NCBI GenBank assembly: GCA_946011725.1
Contig: CAMGBT010000002.1
Location: forward strand, 38,435 to 102,434
Source: an uncultured Bacteroidales bacterium
GTDB lineage: Bacteria; Bacteroidota; Bacteroidia; Bacteroidales; Muribaculaceae
Length of the DNA stretch: 64,000 nt
Direction: 5' to 3'
Under the pieces are notes generated by a model. The model saw only the letters and a program-made list of their open reading frames with translations, searched no databases and was not told where the DNA came from. The position numbers were made by a program, and so were the translations under genes. This document shows, in pieces, positions 48,392 through 57,625 of the stretch (within the stretch, counting starts at the first letter, position 1; the number at the start of each line of letters is the position of its first letter).

Positions 48392-49909
48392 ATGATTACA
48401 GGCCAAATAAAGAACCAAATCGACCAAATATGGGATACTTTCTGGGAAAGTGCCGGCATAACTAACCCCATGACCGTGCTCGAGCAGATGACTTACCTAT
48501 TCTTCATCAAGATGCTCGACGATGCTCAAACCCGCCGCGAAGCCGTGGATAATTCGCTCGATCTGCCCCACGCTTCCGACGACACTTTCTGCTATGGCGA
48601 ATGGCTCAACCCCGAATCCAACGAGAAAGTGCCATACGACGACCTCCGCTGGCATCGGTTCAAGGATCTACCCCCGGAGCAGATGTACCGCAACATGCAG
48701 CGCAACGTCTTCCCCTTCATCAAATCTCTCAACCGAGGCGAGGATTCGGCCTACTCCCGCTTCATGGGCAACGCCAACTTCCTAATTGCATCGCCCCGTG
48801 CATTGGCCAAAATCATCGACGGTATCGACAAGTTGGAGATGACTGACCGCGACACCATGGGCGATGTCTACGAGTACATCCTCGGCAAGATGGCCGCATC
48901 CGGCAAGAACGGCCAGTTCCGCACCCCGCGCCACATCATCCGCATGATGGTGAGGCTGATGCGTCCAACCCTCAGCGACACCATCTGCGACCCCGCCATG
49001 GGCAGCGCCGGTTTCATAGTCGAAGCCGCCAACTATGTCAAAGAGAACTATCGCTCCGAACTGATGTTGGCCCACAACGATAACCACTTCCGCAACACCA
49101 TGCTCCACGGATTCGACACCGACCAAACCATGCTCCGCATCGGCGCCATGAACCTTATGCTCCACGATATCAACAACCCCGACGTGGCCTTCCGCGATTC
49201 TCTCTCCACCGACAACACCGACACCGACCGCTACACCCTCATCTTGGCCAACCCGCCATTTGCCGGCAACCTCGACTACGAATCCGTGTCCAAATCGCTG
49301 TTGGCCATCGCCAAAACCAAGAAGACCGAATTGCTGTTCTTGGCGCTGTTCCTGCGATCGTTGGCTGTGGGCGGCCGCTGCGCATCCATCGTGCCCGACG
49401 GCGTGCTCACCGGATCCTCCAACGCCCACAAAGCCATCCGCCAAGCCATCGTCGATGGCAACCGCCTCCAAGCCGTGATCTCCATGCCCTCGGGCGTGTT
49501 CAAGCCTTACGCCGGTGTGTCCACCGCCATCCTCATCTTCACCAAAACCAACGCCGGCGGCACTGACCGCGTGTGGTTCTATGATATGAAGGCCGACGGC
49601 TTCTCGCTCGACGACAAGCGGAACCCCGTGGCCGACAACGACATACCCGACATCATCTCGCGCTTCCACAACCTCGACGCCGAGGCCGACCGCGCTCGCA
49701 CCGACCAATCCTTCATGGTACCCGTCGACGAAATCCGCCAACACGACTACGACTTGGCCTTCAACACCTACAAAGAGACCATCCGCCAACAAGTGCAATA
49801 CGAAGCGCCGGAGCTCCACCTCACCCCCCCCACCGCCCTCGCACCCCACATCACCCCCGGCCTCGCCGAGCTGCAATCAATGCTGACGAACAACCCCGCC
49901 GCGAATTAG
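48392..49909 (+). CDS. hsdM: Type I restriction-modification DNA methyltransferase subunit
   Basis: FRTPRHIIRMMVRLMRPTLSDTICDPAMGSAGF; LILANPPFAG (NPPF motif). Confidence 0.96.
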   Translation: MITGQIKNQIDQIWDTFWESAGITNPMTVLEQMTYLFFIKMLDDAQTRREAVDNSLDLPHASDDTFCYGEWLNPESNEKVPYDDLRWHRFKDLPPEQMYRNMQRNVFPFIKSLNRGEDSAYSRFMGNANFLIASPRALAKIIDGIDKLEMTDRDTMGDVYEYILGKMAASGKNGQFRTPRHIIRMMVRLMRPTLSDTICDPAMGSAGFIVEAANYVKENYRSELMLAHNDNHFRNTMLHGFDTDQTMLRIGAMNLMLHDINNPDVAFRDSLSTDNTDTDRYTLILANPPFAGNLDYESVSKSLLAIAKTKKTELLFLALFLRSLAVGGRCASIVPDGVLTGSSNAHKAIRQAIVDGNRLQAVISMPSGVFKPYAGVSTAILIFTKTNAGGTDRVWFYDMKADGFSLDDKRNPVADNDIPDIISRFHNLDAEADRARTDQSFMVPVDEIRQHDYDLAFNTYKETIRQQVQYEAPELHLTPPTALAPHITPGLAELQSMLTNNPAAN

Positions 49910-50125
49910 CCCATCCTGCGAATCAGCCCAATTAGTCCAATTAGTCCAATTCACCAGCCTTGTGCCCATCCTGCGAATTAGCCCTATTAGTCTTATTAGT
50001 CCAATTCAACCACCTCGCGCCCATCCTGCGAATTAGCCCAATTAGTCCAATTAGTCCAATTCACCAGCCTTGCGCCCTTCCTGCGAATTAGCCCTATTAG
50101 TCTTATTAGTCCAATCCAACCACTT
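49909..50125. repeat. Four tandem ~55-bp units in ABAB order, each built from ATTAGTCC/ATTAGCCC words
   Basis: Units at 49909, 49964, 50019, 50074; unit 1 starts in the hsdM stop codon. Confidence 0.97.
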
Positions 50126-50137
50126 AAATCCACCCTT

Positions 50138-50689
50138 ATGCCGGACACCTTCCTTCCACCCAAAGGTAATTACCGTGCCTTGATTGCCTTCCAGAAGGCC
50201 CAGTGTATCTATGATATTACCTTCTACTTCGCCCACACCCACCTCCGGCACGGCGACCGCACCATCGACCAAATGATTCAAGCCGCCCGCAGTGGCCGAC
50301 AGAACATTGCCGAGGGTGCATCTGCCGGTGTCACCTCCGCCGAAACCGAGATTAAGCTAACCAACGTGGCTCGGGCAAGCCTACAGGAACTGTTGCTCGA
50401 CTATGAGGACTTCCTGAGGGTGAGGAACCTCGAACAATGGGAAATGCACTCGCCAAAGGCTATCCAAACGCGCAAGGTCTGCGCCGCTCACAACGATTCC
50501 GCATTCTATACCGAAGCTATCAAACAGCGCTCTGCCGAAACCACCGCCAACATCGCCATCACCCTTATCCACCAAACCGATGTATTTCTGCGCAGGTTGT
50601 TAGAAAAACTTCAAGAAGATTTCGTCCACGACGGAGGCATCAAAGAATTAATGTTCAAAGCTCGCACTGATTACCGCAAAAATCATTAA
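50138..50689 (+). CDS. Four-helix-bundle (S23/IVP-related) protein
   Basis: MIQAARSGRQNIAEGASAGVTSAETEIKLTNVARASLQELLLDYEDFLR. Confidence 0.88.
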   Translation: MPDTFLPPKGNYRALIAFQKAQCIYDITFYFAHTHLRHGDRTIDQMIQAARSGRQNIAEGASAGVTSAETEIKLTNVARASLQELLLDYEDFLRVRNLEQWEMHSPKAIQTRKVCAAHNDSAFYTEAIKQRSAETTANIAITLIHQTDVFLRRLLEKLQEDFVHDGGIKELMFKARTDYRKNH

Positions 50690-50692
50690 ACT

Positions 50693-51799
50693 ATGAAACA
50701 TAACTGGCAATATAAAAAATTAGGAGAAATCTGCGACAAGGGTTCTACTAATCTTATGCAGAAGAATCTTGAATTGGAAGAGGAAGGCTTTGAAGTTTTT
50801 GGTGCTTCCGGAAGCCTTGGAAGGATTGGATTTTATCAGCAAGAGCACCCTTATGTTGGGATAGTGAAAGATGGCTCTGGTGTAGGGCGCTGCAACATTT
50901 ATCCGGCAAAATCATCTTTGCTCGGCACTATGCAATATATACTTGCAAAGGATTGTGTGAGCAATGCGTTTCTTTGTTATCTACTAAAATCATTAGATTT
51001 GAGTAAGTATGTGAATGGCGCAGCTATTCCACACATTTATTTTAGAGATTACAAAAAAGAGATAGTTCCTCTTCCCCCGCTTGAGGAGCAGCAGCGGATA
51101 GTGGCGGAGTTGGATAGAATTAATGCGGTGATGGAGGATTGCCGACAGCTACTGCGCACCCTCGACGCCCTCGCCCAATCCCTCTTCTACGACTCATTCG
51201 GCGACCCTATCTCCAACCCAAAAGCTTGGCCAACTCAGCCGCTGAAAGATGTAACAATTTGCATAACGGATGGAGATCACATGGCTCCTCCTAAATCTAA
51301 TGATGGTATTCCATTTATAACCATATCAAATATCAATAAGGATAATAATTCAATTGATTTCTCCGATACTTTTTTTGTCCCCCATAATTATTACGATTCC
51401 TTGCCTGAGTATAGGAAGCCAATAAAAGGGGATGTTCTATACACTGTTACAGGTTCTTATGGCATTCCTGTACTTATTGATTTTGAAAGACAATTTTGCT
51501 TTCAACGACACATAGGCCTTATTAGGCCAAAAAAGAACTTGGATTCTATTTTCCTCGCTCAATGGTGCAACACGAAATCAATAAAAGCAGTAGCTGATAG
51601 AGTTGCAAATGGCATTGCGCAGAAAACAGTATCGCTGAATTCTCTTAGAAAATTTCCTATTATACTGCCGCCTTTGGAGCTCCAGCAGCAATTCGCCCGC
51701 CGCATTGAGGCCATTGAGGCGCAGAAGAAGGCTGTGGAGAAGACTATCGCCACGTTGCAAACTCTCCTCGACAGCCGCATGGATTATTGGTTTAACTAA
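50693..51799 (+). CDS. hsdS: Type I restriction specificity subunit
   Basis: Two TRD-like halves each ending in conserved regions: VPLPPLEEQQRIVAELDRI and ILPPLELQQQFARRIEAIE. Confidence 0.94.
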   Translation: MKHNWQYKKLGEICDKGSTNLMQKNLELEEEGFEVFGASGSLGRIGFYQQEHPYVGIVKDGSGVGRCNIYPAKSSLLGTMQYILAKDCVSNAFLCYLLKSLDLSKYVNGAAIPHIYFRDYKKEIVPLPPLEEQQRIVAELDRINAVMEDCRQLLRTLDALAQSLFYDSFGDPISNPKAWPTQPLKDVTICITDGDHMAPPKSNDGIPFITISNINKDNNSIDFSDTFFVPHNYYDSLPEYRKPIKGDVLYTVTGSYGIPVLIDFERQFCFQRHIGLIRPKKNLDSIFLAQWCNTKSIKAVADRVANGIAQKTVSLNSLRKFPIILPPLELQQQFARRIEAIEAQKKAVEKTIATLQTLLDSRMDYWFN

Positions 51800-51810
51800 T
51801 TCGTTTTGCT

Positions 51811-52836
51811 ATGAAACAAGAACTTTTTTTACCTGAATCAGAATACGACAAACTTCTTTCCAATATCGATGCTGTTTGGGAAGCAGCTAAAATCAATGCC
51901 GCATTAGCTGTTAATGCACAACTTCTTGATGCTAATTGGCAAACCGGCCGATACATAGTGGAGTTTGAACAGGGCGGAAACATTCGTGCTGAATATGGCG
52001 CTAAATTATTGTTGAAATTGTCTCGCGACCTAACATTATCTCACGGCAAGGGTTTTAGCCGTTCCAATCTTACATATATGAGGAAGTTGTATCTCGCATT
52101 CCCAAAATGTGAGACGCTGTCTCACAAATTGACTTGGAGCCATTATTTTGAACTTTTGAAATGTGACGATCCACTCGAATTTAAGTTTTATTTCAACGAG
52201 GCAATCAGTCAGAGATGGAATGTGCGAGAACTTAAGCGCCAAATCAAATCTTCACTTTTTCATCGTTTGGCTCTGAGTACAGATAAAGAAGGTGTCCTTG
52301 CCCTTGCAGAATCAGGCCATCAAATTTTGTCTGCTGAAGATATCCTCCATGATCCTTTTGTATTGGAGTTTACGGGGATATCTCAAATGGAACACTACAA
52401 AGAGAGCGACCTTGAAAAGGCTCTGAAAGATAATATGGAACGTTTTCTATTGGAACTTGGCCGTGGTTTTGCTTTCGTAGGCAGACAATATATCATTCCT
52501 GTAGGCAGCCGGAATTTCAAAGTTGATTTGGTGTTTTACCACTGTATATTAAAATGTTACGTTTTGATTGACCTCAAACGTAATGAGATAGAACATTACG
52601 ACATTGGGCAGATGAATCTTTATCTCAACTATTTCAAAAATGAGGTATGTATGCCCGATGATAATCCTCCTATTGGCATTATTTTGGGTGCAAAGAAAGA
52701 CCAAATACTGATGGAATATGCCCTGCAGGGTATTACCAATCAATTGTTCGTGGCTCGTTACCAATTGTATCTTCCTAAAAAAGAAGAATTACAAGCTCAA
52801 TTGAATAAAATCCTAAATAACATCGAAACATTGTAG
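51811..52836 (+). CDS. DUF1016 (YhcG-like) PDDEXK nuclease-domain protein
   Basis: ANWQTGRYIVEFEQGGNIRAEYGAKLLLKLSRDLTLSHGKGFSRSNLTYMRKLYLAF; NFKVDLVFYHCILKCYVLIDLKRNEI (D..DLK). Confidence 0.92.
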   Translation: MKQELFLPESEYDKLLSNIDAVWEAAKINAALAVNAQLLDANWQTGRYIVEFEQGGNIRAEYGAKLLLKLSRDLTLSHGKGFSRSNLTYMRKLYLAFPKCETLSHKLTWSHYFELLKCDDPLEFKFYFNEAISQRWNVRELKRQIKSSLFHRLALSTDKEGVLALAESGHQILSAEDILHDPFVLEFTGISQMEHYKESDLEKALKDNMERFLLELGRGFAFVGRQYIIPVGSRNFKVDLVFYHCILKCYVLIDLKRNEIEHYDIGQMNLYLNYFKNEVCMPDDNPPIGIILGAKKDQILMEYALQGITNQLFVARYQLYLPKKEELQAQLNKILNNIETL

Positions 52837-52838
52837 CT

Positions 52839-55800
52839 ATGTTGAACTTCGATTACTTGAAACAGATTGAGGTGCTCGCCCCGCTCCACCAACTGTGCGA
52901 TATGTGCGAGCAACGTCACTATACCGAGCCGGACACTGCCGCCATCAACGCGCGCAAGGCGCTGGAATGGCTGGTTAAGGCCATCTATACGATGAAGAAT
53001 GAGCCGATGCCGGAACGAGCCTCGTTGTACGATTTGATTCAAGCGCCCACGTTCGCCAACTTCATCGCCGACGGCGACATCATGCGCGCCGCCGACTGGG
53101 TGCGCCGCGTGGGCAATAACGCCGCCCACAACGTGCAGGTGACACGCCGCGATGCCTTCTTCACCGTGCTCAATCTCTACAACTTGGTGAGCGCGGTGAT
53201 GCTCAAACTGCGCGTGTTCAGCTCAATTCCGCCTTTCGACAGCTCGCTGCTGCCCACGCAGCCGCAGCCGCCGCAGATGGTGGTGGAGCGCGAGGAGCAG
53301 TCGCCGCAGGCATTCGCCGCCACGGTGGAGCCGCAAGCGGTGACGGCAGCAGCCGAGGTGACGGCAGCGGTGTCGTGGGACGGAATCTCCGAAGCTGAAA
53401 CGCGCCGCCTGTTCATCGACCTGATGTTGCGCGAGGCCGGTTGGGAAGTGCTCTCCGTGGAGGGCGACATAGCGCCGATGCGCGCTTGCATCGAGGTGGA
53501 AGTGCAGGGGATGCCTAACCAAGCCGGAAAGGGCTATGCCGACTATGTGCTGTTCGGCGCCGATGGCACACCCTTGGCCGTAATCGAAGCCAAGCGAACC
53601 TCGGTGGATGCCAACGTGGGTGCGCATCAGGCCGAGCTATACGCCGACTGCTTGGAGCGTCGCTACCACGTGCGCCCTATCATTTATTACACCAACGGTT
53701 ACGAAATCTACTGCGTGGACGGTTTGGGATATCCCCCGCGACGGCTCTTCGCCTTCCACTCGCCGGCCGATATGCAACTGCTGATGTCGCGCCGCAATGC
53801 ACGCCGCGATATCGCCGACCTCAGCATCAACGACCAAATTTCCGACCGCTACTACCAAAAGCGCGCCATCAAGAACATGTGCGAGTGGTTCAATGCCTAC
53901 CACCGCCGCGGCCTGCTGGTGATGGCCACCGGTACGGGCAAAACCCGCACGGCCATTTCGCTGGTGGACGTGCTCCAGCGCAACGGCCGGGTGAAGAACA
54001 CCCTATTCTTGGCCGACCGCACCTCGTTGGTCAATCAAGCCGCGCGCAACTTCGCCAAGCTGTTGCCCAACTGTCCCACCACCGTGCTCAGCGACAAGAC
54101 CACCGTCGTCGACCCTAATGCGCGCATCACATTCTCCACCTACCAAACGATGATTAACTATGTCAACACCGACCGCAAACCCTACTCCGTGGGCCGCTTC
54201 GACTTAATTATCATCGACGAAGCCCACCGCTCGGTGTTCGGCAAGTACGGCGACATATTCCGCTACTTCGACTCGCTGCTGGTGGGGCTGACCGCCACCC
54301 CGCGCGACCAAGTAGATCGTTCTACTTACGAACTGCTCGAACTGGAGGGCGGCGAACCCACCGACTGCTATGAGTACGAAACCGCCGTGGACGACGGCTA
54401 CTTGGTCGACTACGTCGGATTCATCCGCGGGGCGAAGGTGGTGAACGAGGGCATCCGCTACGACGACCTCTCCGACGAGGAAAAGCAGCAGCTCGAGCAA
54501 GTGTGGGAGTACGAACAGGTCAACAAGGATCCCGACGAAGAGTGGAAGCCCCGCGACATCGCCGAAAATGAAATCTACAAGTACATCTATAATATCGACA
54601 CCATCGACAAAATGCTGCAAGATCTGATGGAGCACGGGCTGAAGGTGCAGTCGGGCGAGGTCATCGGCAAAACTATCATCTTCGCCATGAACTCCAAGAC
54701 GGCCAAGCTCATCGTGGAGCGGTTCAACGTGCTCTACCCGCAGTGCGGCCCGGATTTCTGCCGCCAAATCGACTACTCCATCAAGTATTCGCAAGATTTG
54801 ATCGATCGCTTCAGCCTGCGCCACAAGTTGCCGCAGATCGCTGTGTCGGTGGATATGCTCGACACGGGTATCGACGTGCCCGACGTGCTTAACTTGGTGT
54901 ATTTCAAGCGAGTACGCTCGCGCATCAAGTTCATGCAGATGATTGGCCGCGGCACTCGCCTCGCCCCCGACATCTTCGGCCCTGGCAAACATAAGCAGCA
55001 GTTCTATATCTTCGACTGGGGCGGCAATTTCGCTTACTTCCGCGAGAACCCCAAGGAAGGGAAGGTGGTGACGGCGCTGTCGCTCACCGAGCGGCTGTTT
55101 GGAGTGCGCGCCGATATCGCCTGCGCTCTCCAAGCAGCTGTATATCAGGAGGATGCATTTGCCAAAGGTCTCCACGACCGGCTGAAAGCCGAGCTGTTGG
55201 CGCAAGTCTCCTCGCTCAGCGATGCCCACATAGCTGTGCGCAACCACTGGCCCACCGTGGCTCGCTACCGCAACGCTGACGCCTGGCAGTATGTGTCGGA
55301 AACCGACGTGCTTAACCTCAAAAACGAGATAGCCCCGCTGCTACCCAAGTCGATGGAGAACGAGTTGGCCAAAAAGTTCGACCTGCTGTCGCTCTACGTG
55401 CAGCTCGGCATCGTCGACGCGGCCTTCAACGCCGCCCCTCACGAGGAGCAAATCACCAAAATCGCCGAGGCCTTGCGCGGCCGCGCTTCCATCCCCGAAA
55501 TTCAGGCTAAGATGCCGCTGCTCAGGGAGATAGGAACATCGGCATTCTGGGAAAACAAGACCCTATCCTCAATCGAAAATATGCGCCTCCAGGTGCGCGA
55601 CTTGCTCAAGTATCTGGAAGGGCAGGAGGATAAAACCTTCACGGTCAACATCATAGACACGGTGACCGACGGCGGTATAGCCGGCAAAATCAACACCACC
55701 ATGTCGTACCGCGAGAAGTTGCTCGACTTCCTCACCCGCCACCGCGACCACCCCGTGCTTCTCAAAATCCACAACTTGGAGCAGCTGACCGCCGCCGACA

Positions 55801-56165
55801 TCGAAGAATTGGAGCACATTCTGTGGTTCGAACTCGGATCCAAGGACGACTACGAGCGCTACTTGCGCCACGAGCAGCTGACCGCCGATATGTCTGTGGC
55901 CGCATTCATCCGCAAGGTGGTAGGCCTCGACCGCGCCAAAGCCATCCGCCTGTTCACCGAGTTCATCTCCGCCAACTCGCTAACCGCCGACCAAGAGGAA
56001 TTCATCAACAATATCCTCAACTACGTGTGCGTCAACGGCGGCATGGACAGAACAGTCCTCCGCAGCAACCGCCTGTTCTACAACTCACTCCTCTGCAACT
56101 TCCCCAACAAAGTGCCCCAAGTAGCCGAATTCCTGGCCATGCTCAACTCCGCCATCACAGCCTAA
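52839..56165 (+). CDS. hsdR: Type I restriction endonuclease motor/nuclease subunit (EcoEI-like)
   Basis: PLAVIEAKRTSVD nuclease motif; MATGTGKTRTAISLV Walker A; IIIDEAHRSVFGKYG; VSVDMLDTGIDVPDVLNLVYFKRVRSRIKFMQMIGRGTRL. Confidence 0.96.
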   Translation: MLNFDYLKQIEVLAPLHQLCDMCEQRHYTEPDTAAINARKALEWLVKAIYTMKNEPMPERASLYDLIQAPTFANFIADGDIMRAADWVRRVGNNAAHNVQVTRRDAFFTVLNLYNLVSAVMLKLRVFSSIPPFDSSLLPTQPQPPQMVVEREEQSPQAFAATVEPQAVTAAAEVTAAVSWDGISEAETRRLFIDLMLREAGWEVLSVEGDIAPMRACIEVEVQGMPNQAGKGYADYVLFGADGTPLAVIEAKRTSVDANVGAHQAELYADCLERRYHVRPIIYYTNGYEIYCVDGLGYPPRRLFAFHSPADMQLLMSRRNARRDIADLSINDQISDRYYQKRAIKNMCEWFNAYHRRGLLVMATGTGKTRTAISLVDVLQRNGRVKNTLFLADRTSLVNQAARNFAKLLPNCPTTVLSDKTTVVDPNARITFSTYQTMINYVNTDRKPYSVGRFDLIIIDEAHRSVFGKYGDIFRYFDSLLVGLTATPRDQVDRSTYELLELEGGEPTDCYEYETAVDDGYLVDYVGFIRGAKVVNEGIRYDDLSDEEKQQLEQVWEYEQVNKDPDEEWKPRDIAENEIYKYIYNIDTIDKMLQDLMEHGLKVQSGEVIGKTIIFAMNSKTAKLIVERFNVLYPQCGPDFCRQIDYSIKYSQDLIDRFSLRHKLPQIAVSVDMLDTGIDVPDVLNLVYFKRVRSRIKFMQMIGRGTRLAPDIFGPGKHKQQFYIFDWGGNFAYFRENPKEGKVVTALSLTERLFGVRADIACALQAAVYQEDAFAKGLHDRLKAELLAQVSSLSDAHIAVRNHWPTVARYRNADAWQYVSETDVLNLKNEIAPLLPKSMENELAKKFDLLSLYVQLGIVDAAFNAAPHEEQITKIAEALRGRASIPEIQAKMPLLREIGTSAFWENKTLSSIENMRLQVRDLLKYLEGQEDKTFTVNIIDTVTDGGIAGKINTTMSYREKLLDFLTRHRDHPVLLKIHNLEQLTAADIEELEHILWFELGSKDDYERYLRHEQLTADMSVAAFIRKVVGLDRAKAIRLFTEFISANSLTADQEEFINNILNYVCVNGGMDRTVLRSNRLFYNSLLCNFPNKVPQVAEFLAMLNSAITA

Positions 56166-56208
56166 CCGCCGGTCCGCGCGCCCGCTTTTAAACCATGCGC
56201 GGGGGCGG

Positions 56209-57042
56209 TTAGAGGGTGGTGCGGGGGAAGGCGTCGATGTAGGAGTTGGGGGTGGCGTTGAGGATGGTTATGCCGGCGGCGGTGGCGTAACGTTGGAGGT
56301 GGTGGTAGCTTTCGAAGGCGATGCGGAAACTGTCGATGATTTGGTGGAGGCGGTAGCCGCGGTATTCGGTGGCGCTGCGCAGTTGTTCGGCCTTGGAGTC
56401 GGTGTAGAAGTGGGGTTGGATTGACACCACGCGGTTGTCGTCGGTCACGCGGATGGTCTCCATCCATGAGTGGTCGGCGCCGGTGATGTATATGCGTGTG
56501 TAACCGGCTGATATGGCGGCCATTAGCGCCGGAATGAGCACGTTGCGCGGGCGCGGCATGGCCCAGCCGCGACTGAAAGCGAGGCGCTCGAGCCATGCGA
56601 AGCCTTCGATGCCGACAAAGTTGTAAGTGGCCACGCGTACTTGGCTGTTGGCCAGTAGTTTGCGGGCGATTTTGAGGCGAGTGCGCGGCACGAATAGTGT
56701 CAACGGCCAGTTGACGGCGGCGATGTTGCCCCACAGACTCTTGACGTTGTCGTGCTCCAATCCCACGAAGAAATGCGGGTCGGCCAGCACGTAATAGCGC
56801 GGTTTAAGTTGCTGAAACTGAGGCGCGTTGGCCATGAAGTTGACCGCCAGAGTTGGTGTGTCGGCCAGGCGGTCGGCATGCTCGGCGATGGTTTGGTTGA
56901 GCGATGGGCCGTTGGCGAGGATGATGATTTCCGGCGCGGAGGCGCGGTCGGCGGCCTTCACCACCGGGCGCGACTGCAGCAGCATCTTGGCGGCGGCCTT
57001 GATTGACTGCGCGGTAAGTGTCAGGAAATCAGAGGCTTTCAT
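56209..57042 (-). CDS. DUF115/MptE-like putative glycan-modification protein
   Basis: IIILANGPSLNQTI; YYVLADPHFF; YITGADHSWMETIRVTDDNRV; glycan gene context. Confidence 0.45.
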   Translation of the reverse strand: MKASDFLTLTAQSIKAAAKMLLQSRPVVKAADRASAPEIIILANGPSLNQTIAEHADRLADTPTLAVNFMANAPQFQQLKPRYYVLADPHFFVGLEHDNVKSLWGNIAAVNWPLTLFVPRTRLKIARKLLANSQVRVATYNFVGIEGFAWLERLAFSRGWAMPRPRNVLIPALMAAISAGYTRIYITGADHSWMETIRVTDDNRVVSIQPHFYTDSKAEQLRSATEYRGYRLHQIIDSFRIAFESYHHLQRYATAAGITILNATPNSYIDAFPRTTL

Positions 57043-57625
57043 CGTCGTAGACGTGTGTGCGCAGGTATTCGCACACGTTGTTGGGTTGGAAGTTGAAGCG
57101 CGAGGCGAACTCCGAGCCGTCGGTGAGGTGGTCGGAGGTGATGAACTGCAACATCGAGCGGCCGATGAGCAAGCGCGCCCAAAGTGGTTTGAGGGTGAAG
57201 ATGCGCTTTTGGTCGATGCGCCAAGCCAGGGCTTCGGCGAAGTCGCGGATGGTGTGTTCGCAGCCGTCGGTGATGACGTATTCGCTTGACTGTCCGAGGG
57301 TTAAGCGCACGGCCACGGCCACATCCACCGCGTGGATGAGCGAGATGCGGGCCTCAGTGTCCTTGATATGGCAGAACGTGCCGCGGGCGATGCGGCGGGC
57401 GAACTCCATGGGCATACCGGTCATGCCGGTGCCCACGATGTAGGGGCAGCGCAGCACCATGGCGCAGTCGGAGGGCGTCGGGGTGTCGAGGCCGACGATG
57501 GCGCAGGTGTAGTCGGCTTCGTCGGGCGAGTCAACCAACTCGCAATCAGGCAGTTCGCGCTCGATATACGGGCGCAGGAACTCGCCATCCGGGGCGTTGA
57601 TATACAGTTTCTTAGCTTTATCCAT
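57029..57625 (-). CDS. Short NAD-dependent epimerase/dehydratase-like protein lacking the usual N-terminal Rossmann motifs
   Basis: Resembles C-terminal half of extended SDRs: LRCPYIVGTGMTGMPMEFARRIARGTFCHIKDTEARISLIHAVDVAVAVRLTL. Confidence 0.6.
   Translation of the reverse strand: MDKAKKLYINAPDGEFLRPYIERELPDCELVDSPDEADYTCAIVGLDTPTPSDCAMVLRCPYIVGTGMTGMPMEFARRIARGTFCHIKDTEARISLIHAVDVAVAVRLTLGQSSEYVITDGCEHTIRDFAEALAWRIDQKRIFTLKPLWARLLIGRSMLQFITSDHLTDGSEFASRFNFQPNNVCEYLRTHVYDDESL

Noticed and set aside
48782-49876. 364-aa minus-strand ORF antisense to hsdM
   Set aside because: Shadow ORF; hsdM motifs are clear on plus strand
49909-50125. CRISPR array
   Set aside because: Units are contiguous near-identical 55-mers in ABAB order with no variable spacers and no cas genes nearby
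50138-50689. Avd accessory protein of a diversity-generating retroelement
   Set aside because: Four-helix bundle is compatible, but no reverse transcriptase, template repeat or variable repeat found in the window
50693-51799. Invertible hsdS phase-variation system
   Set aside because: Only one hsdS, no second partial hsdS, no inverted repeats or recombinase in the neighbourhood
54204-55247. 347-aa minus-strand ORF antisense to hsdR
   Set aside because: Shadow ORF of helicase region with no motif support
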